Positions 54,515-64,000 of a stretch of DNA of 64,000 nucleotides are shown piece after piece. Within the stretch, counting starts at the first letter, position 1. The number at the start of each line of letters is the position of its first letter. Both the position numbers and the translations under genes were made by a program. The DNA is from Polymyxa betae (taxonomy: Eukaryota > Endomyxa > Phytomyxea > Plasmodiophorida > Plasmodiophoridae). The DNA lies in contig RBZT01000525.1 of NCBI GenBank assembly GCA_003693705.1, positions 1 through 64,000 of the forward strand, written 5' to 3'. Below the pieces are notes generated by a model that saw only the letters and a list, made by a program, of their open reading frames with translations, searched no databases and was not told where the DNA came from.

Positions 54515-56142
54515 CTTTTCTCATTCATGTTTTGTTTCAACCCAGTTTGCAGTCAGAAGGATTGCGTAAACGTTACTTGAGGATGATCTCAGACATTGCC
54601 CGCTGTATGTAGAAGCTCTGAATCAAGAAATAGACAAAGCGTGTGTTCTGCTTCATGAGAGCAGTGTTTCGCTGTAAAAGCATCATCGGTAATTATCATC
54701 ACAGTCTCCGAATTCAATATCAAACGGCAGCCCATAATGGCAACGCATTGATACTGAGCGCTGCTGTTCCTGTTTTACTGGCTAGAAGAATCATTGTTTC
54801 GATTGGATGCCTGTGCCTGCAAAAGTCATCTACAAACGATGTGATTGAATTAGAAGTGATTAGAACGGCATGACATTGTCCAGAAAATCGAGTCAAGTCT
54901 AGCTTCGTATGAACTTTGAAAATGAATGCTCCCTCATTGCTGAAAGGCGTCAGTATCTTATCCCAGATGGACCTTGCTACTGGAGATCCTGTCATAAAGT
55001 CTACTTGCAAAAGCCAAAAATTTTTAAAAGGTTTCGACACCCGCTTCATCGAGCGTATTTTTCAGTGTTCGCTACACTCGATTTTTATGTAGGTTCCAGT
55101 TGTGCATGATTATGATCCTTATGAGACACTCTATAGTGAAGATGGTTGGATGGCGATCGGAACATTCCTCATTTCTTCCGAATCCATGTCGCGATCCCGA
55201 ACTTCGCACGCTCTTATCTTAAAGCCATCATTGGCTATCCGCCCGATTGTTCGCGCCATTTCTGTTGAAGCTATCGATTGTTCTGCCACCGAACTGACTT
55301 ATGAAATTGAACTTTTTGCTCAATTTATCTCAGGGCCGAGGATGCACTTTTCTAATCAGAATATAGCTGAATTTTTCGTTCTGCCGTCAATGAAAAAAGC
55401 ACGCCTCCACACCCCAACCTTAAAGAATCCAGCCCCTACAACTCAGCTTGATATGGTACCGACATTACGAAAATACTGGATTGCAAAATATGGGAAAGCG
55501 TATAGCATAGATGATGGCATCCCGTGCCGGCTTGTAAATGTCACTCGTTTTGTTGACAGCCAATCTTGTCCTCCTGTACTCACGTATCCTTCAACATTCT
55601 TATGCACTTCCGAGTTAACAATCAGTCATGACAGACTGAACTCTATCTTGGCAATGAAGGCACTGTCTGGAAAAGTAGTTGCAAGCTGGCCATTGCTCGA
55701 GCTAACTGACACCTCTTAGATTCTTGATGAACTGAAGCAATCCCTCTTGCTTAACGGAACTCAATTTGTTCAAGTTTACCGTACTTCTCTAGCAAACCCA
55801 TCGATTGTGATCTTACAGAAAGCAAGCACGTGTGGTGTTCTGGAAAGCTTTAATCACAATAACAGCGGTAAATTGCAAGATTTATTCAAGATGGCCGAAC
55901 CGGCAGTAAAAACGGATACAGCAAATTTGAAAATCGACGCCTGTAAGGCTAAGCAATCTGCAAGTTCAAGAGCGATTGCATCCTTCATTGGATCTGCAAC
56001 GGATTGCTTATCGCAACCAGTTTCTATGCCACTGACTAAAATGAAAATATCTCGCTGCCGGAGTAAGGGCGGTCTCACGAACGTCAAAGGCAAAAAATCA
56101 AGAACAACTGGCACAAGCAAAAAAAGTGCAAAACAAAGCTGA
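54515..56142 (+). CDS. C18orf63/DUF4708-like protein
   Basis: The solid part is exons 55093-55674 and 55720-56142 (phase 0; a 45 bp intron removes an in-frame TAG). They read ALILKPSLAIRPIVRAISVE, FFVLPSMKKARLHTPTL, LDMVPTLRKYWIAKYGKAYS, CRLVNVTRFVDSQSCPPVLTYPS. The YVLPSL-like element, the x-RKYWxxKYG element and the FTYPSSxxC-like element follow the order of vertebrate C18orf63. Upstream exons near 54515-54645 (STQFAVRRIAHCPLYVEALN) look like its N-terminus, but the exons between are not resolved. The C-terminal 120 residues are basic (KMKISRCRSKGGL, KSRTTGTSKK). Function is unknown; vertebrate expression is testis-biased. Confidence 0.55.
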
Positions 56143-57617
56143 AAATATAAGCCGTCAATTTCACCTATAAAAAAAGGTTGGTGTCGCTATTTTTCCCCCA
56201 GAAATCCCCGTCTTTTTCAAAACCTGATTTCCAACAATGGCATATCAAATCACCGCACCCATCCCAAAAACTTAAAGTTGCTCCACCCATACCAATAAAT
56301 TCATCACCACGCCTTCGAAAAAACAAATTAAACATCCAATTCCAAAAATATCATCCACCGCCCCCAGAATTGAACCCCAAATTAATCAGCAATCAACACC
56401 GAGCAGATGACACAACAGCACCACGTGCCACATGAGTTGAATTAAAGATACACAGCATCTCAACATTACCCATCCTCTTTTGTCGTTCATTATTATAATG
56501 GTTAGGGATGTATTTTCAATCCTGGAGCAATGCTTGCCGTAATCGCAATAAGCTATCGGTTCCAGACCTTTTACACTATGCACAGAAGATGATTGAGAAT
56601 TGCCAATATGATAAGCTAAAACAATGTTTTGATAATTCAAGCTAAACCGATAATCCCGATCAGGATGCACGCTCCTCCTCCCCTGAAGCAAGCGACCTTC
56701 AGAAATAGGTTCAGATCAGAAGCCATCAACTTCAAACTTATGTAGCAACACCTATTGACCATCCTCCATGCAGCCCAAAGCCCCAAAATGCAGAACATAA
56801 GCTCCACAAGCCATCACAGCAAATGCCAGGATCCCCCCAGATAGAGCTTTACAAGCTTTGGTCTGGAATACGTATATACATCGGAAATATTGCTCTTACT
56901 ACTGTAGACATGTCCGTTAAGAGACCAACTTTTGCGTGGAAAAATTTGCGCTTCGCCCGACTTTAGAAGACAGAAACGATTCGCACATTTGAAAGTGGTA
57001 GGAGGTTCTGATTATCTCAATAACATCACCGACGAAAGCGCAATATATTTCCGAAGTACGGTATGTCGGCACAGCAGTTATTATCCAAATTCTTTCGTTT
57101 GTTTGGCATCAAAATCATATCTTAATAGATAGAAATTAGGATTATAGGTATCAAATGAGCGCGCGCCAGGTTATCACAATCAAAGATGAGACGAGGACGC
57201 CACCAAGGACAAACATTTCAGACCACAACGTGCCCCGACAATCCAAACAAAACTTTTTGGTTTGTTTTAATTTAGAAATAAAATATATTTGGAGGAATTT
57301 TTGGGGATGGGTGGGGTGGTTTGATATTTTTTAAAATGTCATTCTCGAAATCGGGTTTGAAATCACGGGGATTTCCTGAAGGAAAAATATCGACAATTCA
57401 CCTTTTTGATCTCGATCATGCAGTCGAATGCTGTAAACACAATCGTTTGCACGATCATGTTGTAACTGTTGTGTTCAAGCAAAGAACAACAAATCTCGTA
57501 GACCAAGCAGTAAGCCCCAAAACCCCAGAAGCAAGAAAAAAGCCTAAATTTGCTCATAATAGTAAATGTAATATTTATTGTTATAGCGCCAGTTTGACCA
57601 ATAATAAATGTCGACAA
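56143..57617. other. 1.5 kb without recognised gene
   Basis: AT-rich with C/A-rich patches (56180-56440). Small ORFs on both strands lack support; nothing repeats visibly. Confidence 0.4.
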
Positions 57618-58493
57618 TTAATCCGAACGATTCTCTGGTTTCTCTGGTTCCTCAGATAGAACAAGCCGTTTATATGCAAAGAACAGGCCCCCAACACTGT
57701 CGCGGACGCTGTCGTATTCAGGTCCACGAGATAACAGGCCAATGGCTTGTAATCCGACAATGCCGATTTCTTTCGGTAAGGTGAAAACGCCAACTTTGCT
57801 CACGTGTTGCAAAGCAGCATGCGCCGTCTGTGATGTTAATGAAAACGCCGATCTGGCATTCTGGCAGGTCGTGCAGGCCAAAGACTTTGACTTGACAACA
57901 GCGCAATCAGCTAAACCGACTACATCAATAGGTAACTGATTGTGGCTAAAATCACGAGCATTGTGGATCAGATGTGCAGCCCTGGTCTTGATTCGGGAAA
58001 CTGGCCCCTAACAGCAAATCAGCAAATTGAAAAACTTAGCAACCAGGGAAGATACCTGTTGTGAAGGGTTGCCGCCAGCCTGATCTTCAGGGATCACATA
58101 GTTCAGAGCACAAGACATTTTTTTCTGGACAGAGCTGTAGGTCGTCTTTGCTAGATCGGTCATGTTATGATTAGCAACTTCAACAGCCCCCTAACAAACC
58201 CGTTACAAATGCAATCAGGAGGCCTAGGGCCAAATCCATACCGACAAAGTAAAGTCCCCGTTTTTCTCCACAACGGGTTTATAAACATTCTCTTCCACAG
58301 CGTGAACTGAAAGGCCAATCGCCTTGTCAGCGACGCCGACGAAGGACTTGAGCGGTTCGGCGAAGGGCCGCGCCACTCTTTCAACGGCGCCATGAATGGT
58401 CTCATGGGCCTCGAGCCAGGACTTGACGCCGTCCACGCCGCTGGAGACCAGACGTTGCTCGCGGGCGGCTGCCACCAAATAGTCAACGGTCAT
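57618..58493 (-). CDS. Perilipin/LDAP-like lipid-droplet protein (tentative)
   Basis: Exons 58242-58493, 58056-58190 and 57618-58007, giving 258 aa with clean phase 0 joints. The N-terminal half is built of amphipathic helices of the 11-mer type (LVAAAREQRLVSSGVDGVKS, HGAVERVARPFAEPLKSFVG, DKAIGLSVHAVEENVYKPVV), with NHNMTDLAKTTYSSVQKKMS next. This resembles perilipins and plant LDAP/SRPP proteins. The C-terminal part is less familiar (KTRAAHLIHNARDF, QTAHAALQHVSKVGVFTLPK). No TM helix or signal peptide. The lipid-droplet assignment is an inference from helix pattern, not from a diagnostic motif. Confidence 0.6.
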
Positions 58494-59160
58494 GGGCACT
58501 GATAGCGACACAATGAAGACGAATGAGAGAGGGGTTGGAAATTGAAACGATGGGTTGGGGCCGCTGTTTGACTCGACTGCGTCTACGTAGTTCGGTGACG
58601 CTCCGCTCGCAATCACTGCGTATGGCCAAGAACGCTTCGCTGCTGCTCTACAGTAAGTCGGCTATACGAGATCGGATTGCCAGACCCGGGCAACGCAATG
58701 ACGTTCAAGTCTGGATTCAAATTCTAGATTGAAGGGCCAGAACGTGAACGTGGCCAGAACATGCTGCGGTCATGATAATCGATCGGAACTGGATCTGTTC
58801 GCCAAGTGCAAAGTCTCATTGGTCTGACAGATTCTGCTTTGCGTTGATTTCCATCGTATATTGCAGCAGCTTGCTTGGCAGAATCTTGGTTTGGGGCGGC
58901 ATTCTCAGGATGTTCTGTTTAATAATGCGTCTTTCAAACGTTCCTGCTAACAAAATTCTACTGACAGATTCTCTCAAGTTATGTACTCATTGAGTATATC
59001 GATCTGTAATAATACCAGATAAACTCTCATGGAAAGTTTCTTTGAAATATCGGATTAATGCGCGATTTCAATCTCGGAGACGTGATTCTGGGTCAGTTGA
59101 GGTTCATCTGGCTGAAGTCCCGATTCTGAATCAAAATTCGTTCCGTACAACCGGGATTCC
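58494..59160. promoter_or_regulatory. Divergent intergenic region, lipid-droplet-like / GPN3
   Basis: 667 bp. An in-frame upstream extension of the minus gene to 58616 is open but lacks support. Otherwise nothing is recognised. Confidence 0.4.
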
Positions 59161-60170
59161 ATGGGGAAACATGCACAACTCGTTATGGGTCCTGCCGGAA
59201 GCGGAAAGGTACGTTTATGATTGTTACCTTCGCCGAGTCTTTGGTCACTATCTTATTATTCAGTCGACATACTGCGATTTGATGCTAAAGCATTGTGAAA
59301 ACACAGGACGAACAGTCCATGTCGTGAACCTGGATCCAGCTGCTGAATCGTTCAAGTATCCAGTCTCTGCCGGTCAGTTGCACCGCCTTCTCGATTTCAC
59401 TCTTCTGCTAATAACCTGATTCAGATATTCGGGACTTGATATCGGTCGACGATGTTATGGAAGAATTAGGCTTGGGTCCAAACGGTGCCTTGGTTTTTTG
59501 CATGGAATACTTGATTGAAAATATTGACTGGTAGAACGGCGCTGATGGGCTAATGTCCCTAGACTAAATCGATTCAGGCTCGCTGAGCAGCTGGGCGACT
59601 ATGCTGATGACTATCTGATTTTCGACTGTCCTGGTCAGATTGAAATCTTCACCCACGTCGACGTCATGAAATCCTTTGTGACGACCGTGGAACGTCTCGG
59701 CTATCGTGTCTGCGGCGTCTTTCTGCTCGATTCGATTTTCATCTCGGATGCTTCCAAGTTTATCTCCGGGATCATGGCCTGCCTCAGCGCCATGGTACAA
59801 TTAGGTACGATTGTTCGATTCTTCGGGTGCTTGCTGTAATTAGAATCTGGCAGAAATTCCACATGTCAATGTTCTTTCGAAATGTGATCTATTGGCAAAC
59901 AAACCAATGCTGGAGAAATTTCTGGATACAGATCTCTCGGTGATTCTACCAAATCTTTGCCAGACAATGTCGGGAAGGTTTCGGGCGCTGAACGAAACTA
60001 TAGGCGAACTGATCGAGCAGTATTCTATGGTCTCATTCCTACCTTTAAATCCCAACGACGATGATACAATTACATATCTTCTATCAAATATCGATGTCGC
60101 AATTCAGTATGGCGAGGATCTCGAGCCGTTGGAAACGAGGGATGACGGTGACCGAGAAGAAATCGAATAA
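59161..60170 (+). CDS. GPN3: GPN-loop GTPase 3
   Basis: Needed for RNA polymerase II assembly and nuclear import, with GPN1. Exons 59161-59208, 59264-59372, 59425-59530, 59578-59804 and 59854-60170, giving 268 aa (human 284). G1 is [30 protein letters not shown]; the family-defining GPN loop is [16 protein letters not shown]3 [17 protein letters not shown]4 [24 protein letters not shown] fits the GPN3 branch. The C-terminus is acidic. Start MGKHAQLV is the usual one. Confidence 0.95.
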
Positions 60171-60287
60171 ATAATTAAACTAAAACAACCGAGGCTGACT
60201 TTTACTGTTCTAAACTGTTTGTTGTAACTGACGTTTTACTTATGGCGAAAATATGTTTAGAACCATCTTAACCGGTCAGGAAGACAC

Positions 60288-61337
60288 TTAGAAATCGTCA
60301 TGCAGATGCGTTTCCAGATCACCGTTGCCGTTGTGGTGGAATCGCCCATGAGGATTCTAAACGCATGGTCTTAGACTGCCTATCGGAATACCAACGAACA
60401 GTAACTTACATGGGCATGGTGGTGGCCGTGCTTCCAGTCGTGAGGATGCTTGCCGAGATCACCCGCTTCTTCATGGGCCTAATTTAAAGGTCATTATCAA
60501 CCTTCGATACAATTGAAAGCGACTTCAAACCAGTTGGTGCAGCGGGTTCGGCGAGATGCCGGTCGTCCCACCGTACGGATGAGGGCCGAGAACGTCAGGG
60601 TTGGGGTTGACACCTTCTTGGAAATCGCTGTGAACGTGATCGTGTTCGTCAGGTCCATGACCATGGGTACCCAACATGCTGCTGTCGCCAAAAGCGCCAC
60701 CGCCAGCCATGCCACCAAACCCACCGGAATGGTAACCACCGCCACCCATCATCGAGCCGACTTGGCCATAGCCACCATAGCCATCGCCATAGCCGCCCAT
60801 CGGGTAGTTGGCAATAAGATCGCCGCCACGTTCGGAATCGTAATCGACGCGATCGTAAGGAAGGTTCCCACCTTCTCCTCCGAACAATTCGCCCATGTGC
60901 TCCCTATCAGCCGGAAATCCACCATGGCCTCGGTAGCCTCCGTATTGGCCAAGCCCCATTGCTCCAGCCGCGACGTCACCACGATGAGGGCCGTCATCGT
61001 ACGGATAGACAACAGGGTACGCAGGCGAACCACCACCACGATCAGGGTCGGCATCAGGACGAGTGTGTTCATCATCCAGATGGTGCTCTAAACTGTGTCC
61101 ATGCTGGAAATACCCGTCTGCATTAACAATAAGGCCAAACTGCCCCGAACCTTTGTGAGCTTACCGTGATGGGCGTGCGTCTGGAAAGTTAGGTTAGAGG
61201 TGGCAAGATTTTTGAAACTGTCATTGACTTACAAAATCAGTGAGTTCGTCGTTGACGTTATGTAACTCCATCAACTCGAATCCATTCGACAGCTGACCGA
61301 GAAACAAACCGGCAGCGAGAAGTAGATACTTCGACAT
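60288..61337 (-). CDS. Secreted Gly/His/Asp-rich protein
   Basis: Exons 61233-61337, 61165-61180 (16 bp), 60531-61117, 60410-60478 and 60288-60356, giving 281 aa. It starts with a clear signal peptide, MSKYLLLAAGLFLGQLSNGF. The mature part opens THAHHDGYFQHGHSLEHHLD, then contains GGYGDGYGGYGQVGSMMGGG-type Gly/Tyr/Met repeats and HGHGPDEHDHVHSD. The last exons carry WKHGHHHAHNPHGRFHHNGN and end with HLHDDF. There is no TM helix and very few Cys. The repeated His/Asp clusters suggest metal binding outside the cell. No family known; the last two exons are equal in length (69 bp). Confidence 0.75.
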
Positions 61338-61643
61338 AAACACTAGGTTACTGTTAAGATTTCGTTAGAGATCCCACGACCGCTTATGCCGACGTAAGCG
61401 ATAAAAATGAATTTCTGATATGGCTGCATAAGTCACTTCTAAGGCAGTAGTCATGAGTTCCTCAAACCGCTGAGTCATGGCTTCTGAATATTGAAGTCAT
61501 ACAATGATTCAGACGTTGACTCACTGACATGAACGAAACGGATCAGCGAAGCAAGATTTTTTACCCTACTGGGAGATTGCAATTTGCAAAGGAGGATCGA
61601 GGATTTCACTACGTGAGAGACATCAAGCAGAAATAGTGTGCTT
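61338..61643. other. Gap
   Basis: 306 bp between the secreted-protein start and the next minus-strand stop; no feature seen. Confidence 0.4.
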
Positions 61644-62830
61644 TCACATTAATTGAATACAGGATTTGACAATTCCTTTTCCAATTGTTCGATCAATCTC
61701 GATGAGCCCTTGCCCGACCAGGCTATAAAGCAAGGAAACCACTTCTGATTTGCTTTCCAAGAGGTCGCCCACCTGAACATGATCCATCAATTGAATGTCG
61801 CAGTCATATCTACACGGTGCTTTCCTGACCTTCGTTTTGAACTCTTCCAGGGGCATTACTCCTTGATTATCACAAAGCACAGATAACACTATTGCGAATG
61901 GTTGTTTGCTTTCCAAACGCCTTTGTACTATAGAACGAATGGCATGCCTAATAAATCTATTCAAAACTGGATTCGTAAATATCGTAAAGCGGTACCTAAT
62001 AGCGCCTGCTTGCTCGACTTGAGAGCCGTTTCTACTCTGGATCGCGTTAAATGCAGATTGCGCTTGGTCCAGCTGACGTGTCAAATCATGCAACTCTTGA
62101 CAGTTCGAACTAATTGGGAATAAAACAGAAAGCATAACAATCACAATTGACTTGATATTACTTTTCGGACCGTTGACGCGCTTCATCCAGTTCGTTCTCC
62201 AATGCTCTAGACTCCTCTTTGAGTTCGGATAGGCTTGAGCCATGAAGGCACTTCTTCTCATCGTCAATCATTTGCTCTATATGCTCCAATTTGAACTCTA
62301 ATTCAGGTCCTTGATCAATATTCTCATCCGATAACTTGCTTAAAGTTTCTTTTAAAAAAAGAACTTGCTCTTTCAAAAGGTCTGTACAATATCAATAAAC
62401 CTACTTGATGTAATTACGTCGCGATACCGATTTCAGCCTCAATATCAGCGACAAAGTCATTCAACTTCTCGTTCAAGCGATTTTCCACAAACTCTTCATT
62501 CGGCTCTGGACACTGCTCGCACAGGCTTTGGAATTCGAGGTTGGCAGACTCCCATCTTTTAGACAACTCTGAAGCCGCATCTGGCTTCTCTCGCCTCAAT
62601 ACAGTCAGCAACTCATGCATGCTTGCTTCTGCAGGGTCGAGTTCGACGTCAGATCTCTTCGCTGACGAGTCGAGATATCGCAACTCGTCACGTTTAGCTG
62701 GTCGAATCTGGCGTCCTGAAGCTGCAGCAGCTTCAGCTGTCGACCATCGTTGATAACCGAAGAGACCAGCAGCTGATTCTAAGGCTAAAGTCGCTTGTGA
62801 AAGCGAATCAGGTAGGTCGATTTCACCCAT
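61644..62830 (-). CDS. Coiled-coil protein, unrecognised
   Basis: Exons 62428-62830, 62162-62381 and 61644-62109, giving 362 aa, with phases consistent. The N-terminal half is helical (ALESAAGLFGYQRWSTAEAA, ASMHELLTVLRREKPDAASE). Strong heptads lie in the middle (LKEQVLFLKETLSKLSDENI, LKEESRALENELDEARQRSE, ELHDLTRQLDQAQSAFNAIQ). The C-terminal 130 residues look globular (LSVLCDNQGVMPLEEFK, LLESKSEVVSLLYSLVGQGL), possibly a winged helix. No family assigned; the layout could suit a kinetochore, spindle or cilium protein. Confidence 0.65.
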
Positions 62831-63019
62831 TGAATGGATAACATATACAAAGGGCACCCCGCAACCCCAAATTGGGGTCAAAATTGTCGGAAACCTTTCC
62901 TGTATTTTAAAAGCCTTATCTTCTTGATTTTATGTGATACCTAGCAATCCCATACAGAATTTGGATGAAAGATCAGCGGGCCATAATGGCACACGCCACA
63001 TCAATTGACTGTTGTTGAG

Positions 63020-63735
63020 ATGGCAGCGTCCAAGGCGATCGAGACTGCAACAGATCGCCATGCGTATCGTCAGGGATTATCTCCCTATGCAATTCTGTCT
63101 AGTATTCATACACATCTTTATGCACACCATCGAACATGCCGGGAATGGTTTCTAGCTATCGATAAGCGCCGATGCGGTTATGTTCTTGATGACCAGCTTG
63201 TTGATGCATTACAAGATATTGGAACGCACCCAGCTATTGCTGAATCTGTCCAATTACGGCGCTTGATGAAAGAATTTCCACGAGATGCTCCTGGTCGCTT
63301 TAATTATGACGAATTCAGCCGTTTCATTTGCCAGTATTTGGGCTCGTTGATGCCAGAGCCTTCGGCAACTAAACCCCCAAATGTGCCAGAACATGACGAA
63401 GCTACTGCAGTAGCGGCTGTTCGGTAAATATCGATTTGCATTTACCGTCTGATTCATGACATTTCGTTATGCATAGGTCTGAGCTCTTGAATAGAGCGAG
63501 AAACTACCGAGAAGCATTTCTGTTGGTTGACGATGGCCGACAAGGATGCTTGCCTTTCGACCAATTTCGACAACGCCTTGTTGAGATAGGAGTTAACCCC
63601 AAAGCAGTTCGGTCAAACGGGTTTGCTGACGCTCTGGCACGGTTGAAACCAGATGTTCCTGGGTATATTCAGTATAACGACTTTCTATCACTTCTTCATG
63701 CTTATCAAGAATCTACACCAATAAAGAACTACTAG
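63020..63735 (+). CDS. EF-hand-like protein
   Basis: Exons 63020-63423 and 63477-63735, giving 220 aa. Two diverged pairs of EF-hands can be traced: WFLAIDKRRCGYVLDDQL and FPRDAPGRFNYDEFSRF in exon 1, FLLVDDGRQGCLPFDQFR and LKPDVPGYIQYNDFLSLL in exon 2. The loops miss several canonical acidic ligands (Gly at position 6 is kept in some), so calcium binding is doubtful. This resembles ciliary EF-hand proteins such as EFCAB6. The ATG at 63020 follows TGTTGAG. Confidence 0.68.
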
Positions 63736-63910
63736 TCGACAGTTTCAGCCTTTGGTCAGTCGCCGTCAGCTAGTGAATTAAATCGGGCCTTGACTGACCG
63801 GACCGGTCATAATAATCTCGACGACCAACAATGGCGATTATAAACACTTCATTCAGTATTGATTTCTCCAAAGCCCGTTCAGTCGTAGCTCTCGTGATTG
63901 ATACATGAAT

Positions 63911-63992
63911 TGATTCGGTGGTGGAGTGGTTAACACGGTCGCCTGCTAAGTGGCTGCCTTCTGGGCGCGCGAGTTCGAATCTCGTCCGAATC
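63911..63992 (+). tRNA. tRNA-Ser (anticodon GCU)
   Basis: A full cloverleaf can be drawn. The acceptor stem GATTCGG (63911-63917) pairs with CCGAATC (63985-63991), with G as discriminator. D arm TGGTGGAGTGGTTAACA; anticodon stem GTCGC/GTGGC around loop CTGCTAA with anticodon GCT at 63944-63946; a long class II variable arm; T arm GCGAG-TTCGAAT-CTCGT. It is intronless and reads AGC and AGU codons. Confidence 0.96.
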
Positions 63993-64000
63993 GTTTTTTT
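63993..64000 (+). terminator. RNA polymerase III terminator
   Basis: A run of at least seven T directly follows the tRNA and reaches the window end. Confidence 0.9.

Noticed and set aside
54720-55049. Minus-strand 109-codon ORF
   Set aside because: No ATG-supported gene structure and it lies over probable exons of the C18orf63-like gene; left unassigned.
1-64000. CRISPR array, operon or ribosome binding sites
   Set aside because: Sequence is eukaryotic nuclear: introns, H1, NSF, SRPRA; no spaced direct repeats.

Overview
This window looks like nuclear DNA of a small, flagellated microbial eukaryote with a compact, intron-rich genome. Genes lie on both strands about 1.5-2 kb apart. Most are split by GT-AG introns of roughly 45-60 bp (the shortest inferred is 29 bp), and several convergent gene pairs end within 25-35 bp of each other. 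All exon structures were worked out by hand from splice signals, reading phase and family alignment recalled from knowledge. PACRG implies a flagellum; DMC1 and MCM8 imply meiosis. The architecture would suit a rhizarian such as a plasmodiophorid, but no sequence comparison was run, so the lineage is only a guess.

Layout. 0-7.3 kb: end of a Lys/Asp-repeat protein, type I methionine aminopeptidase, PACRG, a minus-strand membrane-protein candidate, a two-domain FKBP with TPRs, and a MGRN1-like RING ligase (minus). 8-14 kb: DMC1 (11 exons), an atypical Rab-like GTPase, mitochondrial pyruvate carrier MPC1 (6 exons), a one-TM microprotein and a CDCA7-type zinc-finger protein. 14.8-24.8 kb: SRP receptor alpha, a calponin-type CH protein with a C-terminal zinc ribbon, linker histone H1, a Ubl-UBA protein, an intronless membrane-anchored polyprenyl synthase, a PRL-type phosphatase with a CaaX box, and a LIM protein. 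25-33 kb: WDR59-like C-terminal half, ankyrin protein, a small one-TM protein, a C1orf131-like protein, a coiled-coil protein and a LIN54/TSO1 CXC protein. 33-42 kb: MCM8 (12 exons), a CCCH zinc-finger protein, mitochondrial rRNA methyltransferase MRM1 and ZC3H15. 42-45 kb: a small 4-TM protein and about 2 kb with no recognised host gene, part of it bacterial-looking. 45-64 kb: an Atg22-like transporter with a very large loop, a zinc alcohol dehydrogenase, Su(z)12, NSF, a C18orf63-like protein, a lipid-droplet-like protein, GPN3, a secreted Gly/His/Asp-rich protein, a coiled-coil protein, an EF-hand-like protein and tRNA-Ser(GCU).

Functional themes are meiosis (DMC1, MCM8), chromatin (H1, CDCA7-like, Su(z)12, LIN54), prenylation (prenyl synthase beside a prenylatable phosphatase), secretory traffic (SRPRA, NSF, Rab-like) and mitochondria (MPC1, MRM1, MetAP). 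The least ordinary items are the Atg22-like loop insertion, the CH-zinc ribbon fusion, the WDR59-like protein without a propeller, the prenyl synthase, the two low-complexity Asp-rich proteins, and the 43.5-44.9 kb island.
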